A DNA stretch of 64,000 bases from Chamaecrista fasciculata (Eukaryota; Streptophyta; Magnoliopsida; Fabales; Fabaceae): assembly GCA_003254925.1 (NCBI GenBank), contig QANZ01022370.1, positions 53,773 through 117,772 of the forward strand, written 5' to 3'. The notes beneath the pieces were generated by a model. That model was not told the origin of the DNA and made no database searches. It saw only the letters and a program-made list of their open reading frames with translations. The first letter of the stretch is position 1; every line of letters begins with the position of its first letter. A program made the position numbers and the translations under genes. Shown here piece after piece: positions 21,822 to 33,262 of the stretch.

Positions 21822-24800
21822 TGATAAGAACAGCAGAAAAAGAAAGCAAATGGAATAGACAGAAAGATGAATTGATGAATGAAAGTGTATCAGATCCCAA
21901 AAGAGTCGGGAAATATACATCCACGAGTTCCCTTTTCGAGTCAGGGAATATGACTCCAAAATACAATCAAATTCTTCTCTGCCTCACTCATACAAATTAT
22001 TCCAAATATAAAGAGAGCTCATAACCGAAAGATGCTAACAGAATGCTCCGCTGGATAACCAAATACTTCATCTAGTTTGTTGCTTCCCACCATGTAATTA
22101 TCATGATAGTCCTTGCCCTCATTGACGTGTCAACTATCTCCAAGTCAGCATGACTTGGCATTACTTTCATCTCCTGTGTGGCATCCACGCTGTGCTTCCT
22201 CATATCAGTAGCATATCCCTGGCCTTGGTTCGTATCAATTACTCCCCTGTTCAAATCAACCTTGTCCTCAAGGTTGAGAATCAATGACAAGAAAAATGGC
22301 GCCATTGCTACCAACTGGGAATAAGGATTACTGCAAAATAAAATAGCAATAGCAGTAGTATAGACAATAGTTTCTAACAAGGTGAAGCTACAGCAGGCAA
22401 GAAGCTTCACTCTGTTGGTGAGTTGGTCATGAAAAAAAAAAATGGCCTCCAGGATCGAAAGGGAAAAGTGCCACTCTGCTGCCTTTGGCTTGAAAGGTTT
22501 TAGTACTCTGCTTCCTCAACAATTGTGGAATATCACATACTAAACTATCAAGAATAATGACCTTTGTTCCACAAGTCAAAGAACCGACAATAAAGTCATG
22601 CATGACCAAGAATGAATTATTAAAATTGGCATTTGAATGAGGACATGCTTGTGTAGACAACTTGATTGGCATATCTCTTACAAACTCACTAAAAATTCCA
22701 TGAGTGTTGAGCATCTCTTCATATTCTGCAAAAGCATATATAAGTTCCACTAGCAAAAATTTCCCTGAACCCAAACAAGACAACAAATTCTGCAGTAAGC
22801 CATGTTGGGATAAATTGGTGTCATTGAGCAAATCATTAGTGGGAGACTCATGATAAGAGCTTTCTCCAGGGTTAAAAGGATGGAACAAAAATTTATCAAG
22901 AATAGTCCCCTTGTTGCCACCCTCTTGCATCTTAACACAAATGGGCACTGTAACCAACAAAAGTTTAAGTAACCCAAACCAGCCAATTACTTCAACAACT
23001 ATGAAATCTGTAGTGAGCTTGTTATTGGAAAGGGTAGCAGTGGCAGACTCATGATAAATACCCTCCCCTAGCTCAAAATGGTAGATTATGATGTTAACAA
23101 GATCATGTACCTTCATGTGGAACTTACTTTCTTGGACAAAATTATTTCGCATGAACACAAGGCATAAGAACATCTGTGCTATTTTTTTCCTTTGCCTCTT
23201 CATGAAACAAAATGCATCCTGACAATGAGCCATCCCACAAGTGACAGTAGAACAGTCATCTACCATTCCATGAAGGTTGTGGTCATCAATGAAGCAAGTA
23301 GTTTGATTAGGCATCAGTTGGCTTTTTCCATTTTCTCCATTGTAGACTTCAAATCCCACCCAAAGTGAAGAAAGTGGGCCATAATTGATAGGCATGTCTC
23401 TTGTACTCCTTTTACAAAGGCCATAATTGATATGCATCACTTTATAGAGGTGCATGGGGCCCACTATTTCTATAGCACTTGTTTCTTCTTTCATGCTGTT
23501 AGTGCGAAAAACACAATGCAATCCCATGAAGTCCAAACACTCAAAATTTATCATAGAAAAGTCAGGGTTTAGTTCAACTACTTCACATATTGTTGGAAAA
23601 CAAGACTTGTAAAAAGAAAAGAAACTGACATCACACATAGATTCACCAGGATCAAACAAAATCAGCACATCATTACTTCTCCTCTTAGTCGCATACAAAC
23701 TGAAAATTTCATAGTGAATATTAGACAGTATAAGGAATTTTGTCTGCACAATGTCTAATCCAAAAATGTCCATAATCCTTTTAATTGGCCCATAATAGTG
23801 CTGGTGATATATAAGAATTGATTCAACGAAAAGCACGATCAGTATGGGAAGAACATCGTTGGGCAAAATCAGTATCAACGGTGTTGGATCCTTGCCCACG
23901 TGAAACTCACCCACCGTTTCAAATGACCCATTGCAACATTTTCTCAAACAGATACCGAACATGTTGTAAGAGGCACATCTTGTAAAATGAGGTGTACACT
24001 TCAAGAGTAAACAATTAGCCCAAATGAATCCCCCAGGGTCATATATTAAAATTTCAGTTCCTGCATCTCGTTTCCACTGTCCAAGATCCAAACTAACCCC
24101 TTCAAGAATATAAAGAGAGTGAAGACTCTGTACCTCATGTTCCTTTGAATAATATGGATCGAAGAGCATTTTTGAAGGAGGAAAATGTGAAACAACTGCA
24201 TTCGGAAGCGTATTTACAGCCAGCACAGTGTCGTGATCATCGTGTCCGACGAGATCTGGTGAAATCGCCTTCGCTGTTTCAAGAACTTCATCAGTGTCGG
24301 CATTAGCAACAATGTCGAACTCCGCATTTTCAACGCCGGCCAAAACAGAATTGTGTGATGGTGCAATCGCCGATTCGAGAACTGCATCTGAGGTTGTCGA
24401 CCCGACGGTTGCGACGTCCGCAAGACACTTGGTGACCAGCAATAACAGAGAGATAGATTCCGTCTCCGTGGATGGCGGATAAACACGATCAAGTCTGGCG
24501 GTGAAATCGTCAATGGCCTGGGCAATGGATTTTATTTGCGATTCCAATCTGTCAAAGCGTTTGGCAGTGGCAATAGCATGAGCGTCAGTGATCTCCTTAA
24601 AATGATGAAGGTCGGCAGCGAGTGCAGCTAATTCAGATGCTTCATCCATAATATAAGACAATGAAAGCACCAAATGATAAGAACAGCAGAAAAAGAAAGC
24701 AAATGGAATAGACAGAAAGATGAATTGATGAATGAAAGTGTATCAGATCCCAAAAGAGTCGGGAAATATACATCCACGAGTTCCCTTTTCGAGTCAGGGA

Positions 24801-25090
24801 ATATGACTCCAAAATACAATCAAATTCTTCTCTGCCTCACTCATACAAATTATTCCAAATATAAAGAGAGCTCATAACCGAAAGATGCTAACAGAATGCT
24901 CCGCTGGATAACCAAATACTTCATCTAGTTTGTTGCTTCCCACCATGTAATTATCATGATAGTCCTTGCCCTCATTGACGTGTCAACTATCTCCAAGTCA
25001 GCATGACTTGGCATTACTTTCATCTCCTGTGTGGCATCCACGCTGTGCTTCCTCATATCAGTAGCATATCCCTGGCCTTGGTTCGTATCA
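21822..25090 (-). mobile_element. Young non-autonomous LTR retrotransposon, looks whole, one long unknown frame
   Basis: Two direct repeats of 416 bp (21822-22237 and 24675-25090), apparently identical by eye, have TG...CA ends and enclose 2437 bp. The 5-bp duplication ATTAG is perfect (21817-21821 and 25091-25095). On the minus strand the 5' LTR is followed by TTTGGTGCTTTCATTG, a plausible primer-binding site, and a purine run ACAGGGGAG precedes the 3' LTR at about 22241-22250. No Gag, protease, reverse transcriptase or integrase signature is recognisable, so movement would need enzymes from another element. LTR identity implies very recent insertion. Confidence 0.88.
22427..24649 (-). CDS. 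Uncharacterised 740-residue protein of the non-autonomous LTR element
   Basis: The first ATG is at 24649, 26 bases inside the LTR, and the frame stays open nearly to the other LTR. The N-terminus (MDEASELAALAADLHHFKEI... to about residue 60) has the heptad pattern of a coiled coil. A DPGG/DPGE-type motif recurs: IYDPGGFIW (D204), LFDPGESMC (D333), PFNPGESSYHES (N593) and PFDPGGHFF (D732). Two stretches are alike, GEGIYHESATATLSNN and GESSYHESPTNDLLND, and RDMPI appears twice (near 418 and 658). Several hydrophobic segments, such as near 263-282 and 560-572, could span membranes or be buried. I recognise no domain. Being open in a young element suggests selection or simply youth. Confidence 0.6.
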   Translation of the reverse strand: MDEASELAALAADLHHFKEITDAHAIATAKRFDRLESQIKSIAQAIDDFTARLDRVYPPSTETESISLLLLVTKCLADVATVGSTTSDAVLESAIAPSHNSVLAGVENAEFDIVANADTDEVLETAKAISPDLVGHDDHDTVLAVNTLPNAVVSHFPPSKMLFDPYYSKEHEVQSLHSLYILEGVSLDLGQWKRDAGTEILIYDPGGFIWANCLLLKCTPHFTRCASYNMFGICLRKCCNGSFETVGEFHVGKDPTPLILILPNDVLPILIVLFVESILIYHQHYYGPIKRIMDIFGLDIVQTKFLILSNIHYEIFSLYATKRRSNDVLILFDPGESMCDVSFFSFYKSCFPTICEVVELNPDFSMINFECLDFMGLHCVFRTNSMKEETSAIEIVGPMHLYKVMHINYGLCKRSTRDMPINYGPLSSLWVGFEVYNGENGKSQLMPNQTTCFIDDHNLHGMVDDCSTVTCGMAHCQDAFCFMKRQRKKIAQMFLCLVFMRNNFVQESKFHMKVHDLVNIIIYHFELGEGIYHESATATLSNNKLTTDFIVVEVIGWFGLLKLLLVTVPICVKMQEGGNKGTILDKFLFHPFNPGESSYHESPTNDLLNDTNLSQHGLLQNLLSCLGSGKFLLVELIYAFAEYEEMLNTHGIFSEFVRDMPIKLSTQACPHSNANFNNSFLVMHDFIVGSLTCGTKVIILDSLVCDIPQLLRKQSTKTFQAKGSRVALFPFDPGGHFFFS

Positions 25091-25133
25091 ATTAGCATAT
25101 CATTTCATCTTCTCTAAGCTATTGTTAGATGCT

Positions 25134-25299
25134 CCTTTGACACACCCAGAATCTAATTTCATGCTCCTTTGACCATCATACCTGAACTCAGACCCATCCG
25201 AATCTAGACCCAGACCCATATGGTAAAATTTCGTAATAGCCATTGGGTTTGGGTAATTTATCATCCCTATCCAAAATGCCTTAAATAAGTCTCCAAACT
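25134..25299. other. Intergenic stretch with no recognised feature
   Basis: It contains short repeats of the ACCCAGACCCATAT type, often seen in plant MITE ends, but no paired arm was found. Confidence 0.3.
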
Positions 25300-25598
25300 T
25301 GGGGTGGCCGAGAGAGGCCTCTTATTGAAGGAAGAGATTGATGCTTCTAATGTTGGGATTGATCTTGATGGGAAAGGTTAGCGATTTTGTCCTTGGAGAT
25401 GGCTCTTAGGACCTTGGGAGTTCTTCATCCTATATTCTAAAGCCTAACCATCGTGCTTAAGAACATTTGGAAGCTCAGAACGCTGGAGAGGGTTCATGTT
25501 TTTGTTTGGGATGTGATGTGGGATAGACCCAAGTTCTTTGAGATGTCCTAATGTTGACGAGGATATCCTGCATGCTCTGAGGGATTAAAGGAGGGCAA

Positions 25599-25951
25599 AA
25601 AAATATTAATTTCGTCACTAAACTTTACACTAATTGTCAATTTCGTATATCTCCAATTCTTTTTTATTACTAATTTCGTCCCTAATGTTTTATATTTCAG
25701 TCAATTTTGTCCTTTGACTAATTTCTTTTAATAAATTAACATGCTACATTCTATTTTTCAATTTGAGTTAGGATGAGTTTCCTTTTTTTAAAAAACTTTA
25801 CATTACATATCATTAGTCACATAGATTCTGTCGTTAATATTTGACTCAAGTAAGAGTAAAGGATTAAACAGACAAAAATGTGAAACATTAGTGACAAAAT
25901 TGATAATTGATGTAAAGTTTAAGAACGAAATTAGTACTTTTGTCAATTAAG
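25599..25951. mobile_element. MITE (about 350 bp) inside the LINE remnant
   Basis: The left arm ATTAATTTCGTCACTAAACT and TTACACTAATTGTCAATTTC pairs with the right arm ACAAAATTGATAATTGATGT and AAAGTTTAAGAACGAAATTA. It has no coding capacity and splits the zf-RVT and RNase H parts of the LINE. Confidence 0.7.
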
Positions 25952-26181
25952 AGTTGGGAAGTTGTTGTGTTAAGCTTGCGGTGGATTAGAGTGTCAAAAT
26001 CTCATTATCGATTCTCGAATTTGACTCCAAGCAGTTGGTGGATGGAATTAATTTCAAAAATCTTCATGGATCGGATGTTCAGAACTTGCTCGTGTCTATT
26101 TTGGAGACGTTGAACTTTTTGGGAGTTTCATTGCTAAGCATCAGTGGCGGGAAGCAATGTGATAGAGTAGTTTTTTATAAT

Positions 26182-27529
26182 GAGAAAACTTACTTTTTGA
26201 TCCCTGAATTGTGGCAAAATACGAATCAGTCCATGAATTTTACACCATCGTCAACTTTTTGGTCTCTGAATTTTCACTGACTCAACGATTTAGTCCATAA
26301 ATCGTAGGTAAATAAGAATCAGTCACTGAATTTTACACCATTGTCAACTTTTTGGTCTCTAAATTGTAGGAAAATATGAATCAGTCTCTGAAGTTTACAC
26401 CACCGTCAACCTTTTGGCCACTGACTGTGGTGTAGGGGTGTTCAAAAGTCGGTTTGGATCGGTTTGGACAATTTTTTTCAACCGAACCGAACAGATTGGA
26501 TGACAACCAAAGTCATCCAATTAATCCAGTCATTTTGAGTCATCCAAACCAATCCAAACCGACTTCAATCGTTTTGGATTGGATCGGTTAATCGGTTCCT
26601 GTATTTATTAAGATAAAAATCTGTAAACTTCATAAAAACTCAAAAAAATTCAGGATCAATGCATATTAATCTCTAATTTTATAAACCAGTGGTTCTTGAG
26701 CAGGTAAAACAGAGTTCCATAAATTAACTGATATCAAAGAAAAAAAAAATTCAGAGCCGACGGGCACATACCACAGAACAGAGGCGACGAGCACTGGCAA
26801 GGTGAGACGAGCACGAAGACGAGCACGTCGAACAAGCACGGCGACGAGCAACAGTAGCGACGAGTAAAACCACAAGCAACACAACGAACAACGGCGAAGA
26901 GGAGACTTGTTACGGCGATGACGAACAACAACGCAACCAGCAGCGGCGGCGACCAGCAACGGCGAGGACAAATGAGTGAGTGAATGATGCGGCTAGGGTA
27001 TGAGTGAGTGGCTGAGTAAGGTTGGAGAAATGATGCGGCTAGGTTATTGTGGCGTGAGTTAATGAGACATAAGTGGATATAGGCTTCTTTTTTTTTTTAA
27101 TCTTTGGGTTTGGTTTGGTTCGGTCGGTTTTGTGTGAAAAAAAAACCGAACCGAACCAATGTATTTTTTTAAATTCAATCCAATACGACCGATTCTATAA
27201 TCGGTTTTGGTTGGATCGGTTGAGTTTGGATTGGTTTGGATCTGAACACCCCTGCTGTGGTGTAAAGATACACAACAGTTAATAGCTCAAGGACCAAAAT
27301 GTTGACTGTGGTGTAAAATTCAAGGATTGATTCATATTTTCCTACAATTCAGAGACCAAAAGGTTGTCAGCGGTGTAAAATTCAAGGACTGATTTGTATT
27401 TTCCTACAACTCAATGACCAAAAGGTTGACAACGGTGTAAAATTCTGGGACTAATTCATATTTCTTTACAATTTATAGACTAAATCGTTGACTCAATAAC
27501 AATTTGAAGACTAAAGAATAGGTTTTCTC
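26182..27529. mobile_element. Inverted-repeat element built of tandem subrepeats, itself split by a hAT element
   Basis: The ends GAGAAAACTTACTTTTTGAT and, complemented, GAGAAAACCTATTCTTTAGT pair. Each arm has about three units of 70-90 bp with GTCAACNTTTTGGTCTCTGAA and GAATCAGTC...TTTACACCA. The centre is occupied by the hAT insertion at 26433-27254. The flanks TTTTTATAAT and TTTTTATTAA are similar but not a clean duplication. Confidence 0.7.
26433..27254. mobile_element. Non-autonomous hAT element (822 bp) nested in a MITE
   Basis: Perfect 8-bp duplications CTGTGGTG lie at 26425-26432 and 27255-27262. The ends TAGGGGTGTTCA and, complemented, CAGGGGTGTTCA are classic plant hAT termini, followed by subterminal GGTTTGGATCGGTTTGG repeats in both orientations. 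No transposase. This is the innermost layer of a three-deep nest (LINE, MITE, hAT). Confidence 0.88.
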
Positions 27530-27663
27530 TTTTTATTAACTTGAAGGTGATCCATGCTGTGTCTGAGGATTTATCGGGCCCTCCTATTCCCAGATTTGTG
27601 TTGTAGTTTCTTTTTGTTTTGTTGAGCTGTTTAGCCGCTCTTGTTACAAAAAAAAAAAAAAAA

Positions 27664-28678
27664 TTAGAAATGGCAACAATGGAAAGAATAAAATCTCACT
27701 GTCTCTTCCCTCTTTATTGCTCGATGGATTTTTGAATGAAATTGAAGGCCTTGAATCTTGATTGAGGGACAATGGACAAGGCGATTTAATGCTCATAGAC
27801 ATCTAAGTTACACTCAAAAGTGTCATTGCATTAGCTCTAACTGTTATCTGCATGCAAAAAAAACTCCCAAGTGAGTTCCCAGCCAAACTCCTAAGTGAGT
27901 TACACCATCACCACACCCCTAACAGGTGACCTTCCTATTTTGTTTTTTTCTTGCTCTCAGATCATCCACAAACAACTCCCCGTATCCTTTTTCTGTTTCA
28001 AGCGAATCAAACCCCCCTATTTCCCAAGAACCCTAATTTTATCATCATCATTACCTACCCTAACCCCAGACTACAAATCTCTGATAACTAAGTCTAATAA
28101 TCCTATACTTTTGCTTCTCCCATACGTTTTACCCCTAATACTACAGATTCAATCCTTCCCCTACCCACTCTACTCCTTAATTAGTGGCTATTACGTTTCT
28201 CAATCGCTTGTGTATCCCTGCAATATCAACTCCACCAGTCTCTCTCTCTTACAGCATTTAATACACCCGAATCTTTATTGGGCAGTTATCTCTAGTTTGT
28301 TTGCATGAAGCCGTTTCTCTCTCCTCCTTAATCATGTCTTCTCTCCTTATTCGTTCCACTTCGCCTCATCATTTCCACATTTAAACCATTCTGCTCGAGT
28401 AATTATTAGCCGAACTGCCTCCTATTGGGCATATTAGTACCTATTACTTCTCAACCACAAAGCTAAGCTCGCCTGATCTCCTAGCTGCCATCACCAGCGG
28501 TTTCAACCAGTCCATTTCCCCAACTCATCATCATTAACACTACTCTTTCATCTTCTCTCAGCCACTCTCATCTCTCACCTCATCTCTCACTCTGTCTCAT
28601 AATGGGACCTTATAAGAAACAAAAAACCATGACCATGACTGGTAACATTACAGCAATAAAAAACCTTGCAAATCCTAA
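27664..28678. other. Non-genic region before the LINE ORF1
   Basis: No convincing gene. The last few hundred bases are pyrimidine-rich (many TCTC and TCATC runs) and may be the 5' untranslated region of the LINE that follows, but its start could not be fixed. Confidence 0.35.
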
Positions 28679-29321
28679 AATGGAGGTAACCCACGTGAAA
28701 TTGGTTGGTTCGACTCGAGTGACTCCGACGGAGACGTGGATCGTGAGGAAGCTCAAGACGTCCAAATGGATGAAAATCCAAGGAATCCTCGAGGACATCG
28801 CCCAGCACGAGTGCGTGTCATTGACATCAACCACCAGTTCATTGACATGAACAGAGTTTACTGGAACCAAACTCTAGTAGCAGTCCTTGTTGATCGTCGA
28901 CAGTTCTCGCCAAGAAGACTCCAAGCCATCATCAACAACTATTGGAGGCTTCAAGGCATCGTCACTGTAGTTGGTCGTGACGACAACAGGTACTCACTAC
29001 ACTTTCAACGACTCGAGGACCTTATTTTCATACACACAAATGGGCCCTGGTCAGTGCAGGGACGCTTACTGGTCACCGTTTTATGGGAACCCAACATGGT
29101 CCTACGTACTCTCACCCTTCGTGAAATCCCAATCTGGGTAGAATTCTGGGGCCTACCTCTGGAATTTCAAATACCCAGAGTGGCAAGAAGACTAGCCGCA
29201 TTAGTGGGCCAATTCCTTGAGCTCGACTGGGCTCCACAAACTCCCAGGAACATTCGTTTCTTGCGTGCCAAGGTCCGCATCAGAGTCTTTGAACCTCTCC
29301 TAATGGGAACAATAGTCTCCC
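28679..29321 (+). mobile_element. LINE 5' fragment: ORF1 with DUF4283 domain, cut by a Copia LTR
   Basis: The frame is open from 28679, with the first in-frame ATG at 28766. After an acidic N-terminus the DUF4283 domain is clear: FSPRRLQAIINNYWRLQGIV, NRYSLHFQRLEDLIFIHTNG, PWSVQGRLLVTVLWEPNMV and IPIWVEFWGLPLEFQ. In intact LINEs this is followed by a CCHC zinc knuckle; here the Copia LTR at 29322 replaces it. ORF1 proteins of this kind bind the LINE RNA. The rest of the LINE is not found downstream, and the fragment at 8589 belongs to another copy. Confidence 0.75.
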
Positions 29322-32300
29322 TGTTGGAGATTGTGCCCTAGGGCCAATCATTTTATGTAAATGTTTTCAACATTTTTGATTAATTTATAGAGATAAATTA
29401 TGTTGTTATCATAATTAGCATGTTTACTATGATAGCGTCCTTGATTAATTATGAGATAATTAATCTAAATCCATCCCTGGTCGATTGTTCTCGTGGGAGC
29501 GAGAATGAACCAAGACCAGCATGACCTCGGTGTATGGAGAAACATGCACTAGATGCTTTACGAGAGTCATGGTGCAATTATGTAAGGGGTTACAAGTTGC
29601 TGGACTGACCCGGAGAGTCCTGCATGGGTTTAATCATTAGCTAGCCTCTCCTGTACACCTGTCAAGATGCCTTAGACCTGAGGTCTTGACTATTCCGGCG
29701 TTGTAATTGTCAAACTTTGGCCTAGTTTAACGTTGCCCGTAGCAGGGTAGCCATAAGGGCTAGGTACGGGTTTGGTTGATTACAGTGCTGAGGAATGTGG
29801 TTGACCAAGATGAAATTTTGTCCCTCATTAAAGATGGGAGATATTTAACTGGCGCCCTCGATGAGTCTGTCCAAGGAATGTGTGGCCACACAGGGAAATG
29901 GGACTTACTTAGAAAATCGAGAAAGTTGTGGTTTGGATTAAGGATGACTTTCCCGTGCCTTATCCATGACCAAAATATCGTGTGACAATAGGGTCTATGA
30001 CAAGGTAGTACTAAGGTTAAATCGGTTATTTTGATAAAATGATGACTCACGTGTTTTGGGTAGTCGTGATGGCTTGCTAGAGTCCGCTCTCGACTTGTGA
30101 GTCATGGAGATGACTTGCTACCAACTTCGCGTGAGGCCTGTTGCGTCACACATGAGCAGGATCTGGACACCGCTTAAAGGGACACGAATTAGGGTTAATT
30201 CGTGAGTCACTTCAGTGACACAATTTAAGACATAGCTAAATGTCTGGGACATAAAGTCTTGTCTTAAATAAAATTTACGGTTGAGATATTTAAATTTGTG
30301 GGACAAGTTTAAATATATTAATTGTTAAATAGTTAATTGGATTATTCTATTTACAATTATAATATTAGCGAATAATAAATCAGATAAGGTTCCTAAAAGT
30401 TAGGAGATTATTGATTTATTAAATTCACTAATATTTGGATAATTATTGGTTGAGGGTGGCGCCTCATATAGGGATTTTAATTAATGAAAATTTTTTGTTA
30501 ATTAAAGTCATGACTTGGATTTGAATTTGAATTCAAGATCTGATTTTGATTTCAAGATTCAAGGTTGAATTAAAGATATTAGGGTAATATTTTAATTCAA
30601 TATTAATAGGGAATTTGAATTCAAGATTCAAATTTGAATTAAAGATATTATGGTAATATTTTAATTCAATAATGAGTTTGAATTCAAGATTCAAATTTGA
30701 ATTAAAGATATTAAGGTAATATTTTAATTCAATATTGTTGGAAGATAATAAGTTGGTTATAACATCCTAAGAGTTAGGATTGTTATTTTGATTTATTAAA
30801 TTCCATAAAATTAACGGGGAGGATGGCGCATGGCTTTGTGGGTCCAAGGGAAGATTTGATCTTCTATTTTGATTCTCAAAGATTGCATTTGAATTCAAAT
30901 TAAGATATTAAGGTAATATTTTAATTAAGAATTCAAGTCCTAAACTTGTGATATTATTGTAATCTCATAATTTTATAATTTGATAATCCTATAATTTAGG
31001 GATTCCCTAATTATAATTATCAACTCCCCAAACTATATAAATAGGTAAGGCCAAGTCGAATTTGTGAGCTAGTTCTATAGAAGGGAAAAGTCGATTTTTG
31101 CTTGTGTGAGACAAAAGAAAAATTCGGCCACCCTAGTTCTAGAGAGAGAAAGTCGACTTTCTCCAAGAGAGAGAGAAAGTTCGACTTGCACCAAAAGCTT
31201 AGGGATTTTGTGTGAGACCAAGAAGGTGTTCTTGGTTAGGTGCCACTTTAGTCTTGTAATTCAAGAATAGTTCTTGAATTTCAAGGACCGTAGATTGGAG
31301 TCCCGAGTTCTTTTGGAGAAAAGAGCTGAAGGCTAGCACCTTGGTGTCAGCAAACTGTTCGTGTGGATTACCGGCAGAGGAAGAACACTTGGAGTGGGCT
31401 TCTCGGAATGGCATCATTCAACGACATCGATTGAAACATTGAGGTAAAACTTCTTCCTTCACCGGTTTAAATCCTGCTAGCGGATCCGTAGGGAAATCAC
31501 CTTTTGTTTTGCGCCATGTTTTTAATTAATTTTATTTTTCGCTTCCGCTGCGCGCACCGTGATTTCCCAACAGTGGTATCAGAGCCACGCTAGTTTTGAA
31601 TTTAATACTGGTTTTGGTGAATTGTACATGTGATGTATGATGTGTGTTTACCGCTTTCAATCATATGTTTGGTTTTACGAAAATCCACCGAAAAGTTTTA
31701 TTTAAAAACTCAATCTATGGAATAGGTGCAAATTTTATGTATGCGATACATATAAAATCAATTGGATTGATTTAAAATATTTCTTGAAATTTTAAGGCCT
31801 AAGTCGAAATCCCTATATAATTATAGTTAAAAATGTTTTAATTATAATATTGTGGGGTGGCTGAAAATTTATTAAAATTATGAATTTTAAAATTTTTGGG
31901 GCAATAATTTAAATTCTTGAATGAGATTCTTGAATTTTATAATTATTGATTTAAGGCCCAATTTCAAGAAAGGCATGTTAAAATTGCACAAACCCTAATT
32001 GAACACATTTTAAAAATTGTTTTTGGTATGTGTTGATGTATGCCGTGTTTGACATGATAATATGTGAATTGTTCATATGTGTTATGTGGTGTTGGATATG
32101 GCTCTAGGGTTTTTGGTAAATACGTCCTGCGTGTCGTCTCCCTATACTCTCGATGTAATTTTACATTTTTGTTATACCTCAATGTAACTGAGGTTTTTCC
32201 CGATGTAATTTTATTTTTCTTTTAGAAAAATTCTCTCATTGGCTTGAGAGAATTATAGGGTAGATGGGTCATATCTAAAGTCATGAATTTGAATTCAAGA

Positions 32301-33262
32301 TATGATCTTGATTTCAAGATTCAAAATTTGAATTAAAGATATTAGAGTAATATTTTAATTCAATATTGTTGGAAGATAATGAGTTGGTTATAACTTCCTA
32401 CGAGTTAGGATTGTTATTTTGATTTATTAAATTCCAAGAAAAGAAGAGGGAGTTGGCGCATTCTATTGTGGGTCCAAGGGAAGATTTGATCTTTCATTGG
32501 ATTCTCAAAGATTGCATTTTGAATTCAAATTAAGATATTAAGGTAATATTTTAATTAAGAATTCAAGTCCTAAAATTGTGATATTATTGTAATCTCATAA
32601 TTTTATTATTTGATAATCCACTAATTTAGGGAAACCCTAAATTATAATTATCAAACTCCCAAACTATATAATAAAAAGAGGCAAGTCGACTTTAGGGTTG
32701 AACACACAAAACAAGTGTTTTTGACTTCTTGTGAGACAAGAGAGAAAAAGTCGACTAACCCTAATCCTAGAGAGAGAATTTGACTTGTCCAAGAAAACTA
32801 GGGTTTTGAGAGGGAAAAACAAGAAAGTGTTCTTGTGTTCTTGCACCACTTTTCTTTTCTTGGTTCAAGAATTGTTCTTGATCACCAAGAACAGTAGATT
32901 GGAGTCCCGAGTTCTTTTGGAGAAAAGAACTGAAGGCTAGCACCTTGGTGTAAGAAAACTGTTCGTGTGGATTACCGGCAGAGGAAGGACGCTTGGAGTG
33001 GACTTCTCGAGATCGCATCATTCAACCGGACCGATTGAAATTTTGAGGTATACTTCTTCCTTTACCGGTTTGAATTCAAATAGTGGATCTTGTAGGAAAT
33101 CACAAGCTCTGCGCCAAGTTTTATAATTTTTCAATTTTTTCTTCCGCTGCGCGCTTTAGTCCCTTGTGACTTCCCAGCAGTGGTATCAGAGCCACGCTGA
33201 TTTTGGGTTTATTACTGGTTTTGGTGAGTGTACATGTGATGTATGATGTTTGTTTACCGCTT
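29322..33262 (+). mobile_element. Ty1/Copia copy B: LTR, leader, second partial LTR, leader stub
   Basis: A full LTR (29322-31572, 2251 bp, TG...CA) is followed by the primer-binding site TGGTATCAGAGCC (31574-31586) and about 700 bp of leader. At about 32278 the sequence returns to LTR interior, reaches a second inner LTR end (33179) and a second primer site (33181-33193), and continues into about 70 bp of leader before meeting copy C in opposite orientation. No coding region remains. The layout suggests unequal recombination between copies. It is a broken fossil. Confidence 0.85.
32278..33179 (+). repeat. Partial Copia LTR (inner 900 bp) within copy B
   Basis: It matches the inner part of the LTR at 29322-31572 (GAATTAAAGATATT, GGTAATATTTTAATTC, GGAAGATAATRAGTTGGTTA, CTGTTCGTGTGGATTACCGG) and ends in CCCAGCA one base before a primer-binding site. 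Its outer part is absent. Confidence 0.8.

Larger units (their letters stand above)
21590..25133 (-). mobile_element. Ty3/Gypsy integrase C-terminal fragment, split by a nested LTR element
   Basis: On the minus strand the two flanks of the nested element (25133-25091 and 21821-21590) show the integrase C-terminal signature DRRTSSFEVGDLVYLKI and, further on, similarity to the YYGPYKI...GEIAYRL stretch. Only about 275 bp of the gypsy element remains. It is an old, broken fossil; the rest of the element is not nearby. Confidence 0.75.
25300..27663 (+). mobile_element. Degenerate LINE 3' portion (zf-RVT and RNase H remnants, poly-A), with nested MITEs
   Basis: A zf-RVT-like stretch (RTLERVHVFVWDVMW, near 25470-25520) is followed after a MITE by an RNase H-like stretch (LDSKQLVDGINFKN...LGVSLLSISGGKQCDRV, 26011-26170) of the type at the end of plant LINEs. 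After a second insertion the tail resumes (DPCCV) and ends in a 16-17-base A run at about 27647-27663. The coding potential is badly decayed. Its 5' limit is uncertain. Confidence 0.6.

Noticed and set aside
26666-26971. Minus-strand Arg/Leu/Val-rich frames of 65-101 codons inside the hAT element
   Set aside because: They come from GACGAGCA-type subrepeats; composition and context do not support a gene.
27895-28308. 137-codon frame in the pyrimidine-rich region before the LINE
   Set aside because: Hydrophobic, Ser/Leu-rich translation of a CT-rich tract with no domain.
28602-28870. Short overlapping frames at the start of the LINE ORF1
   Set aside because: They overlap the DUF4283 frame out of phase; the DUF4283 frame carries the clear homology.
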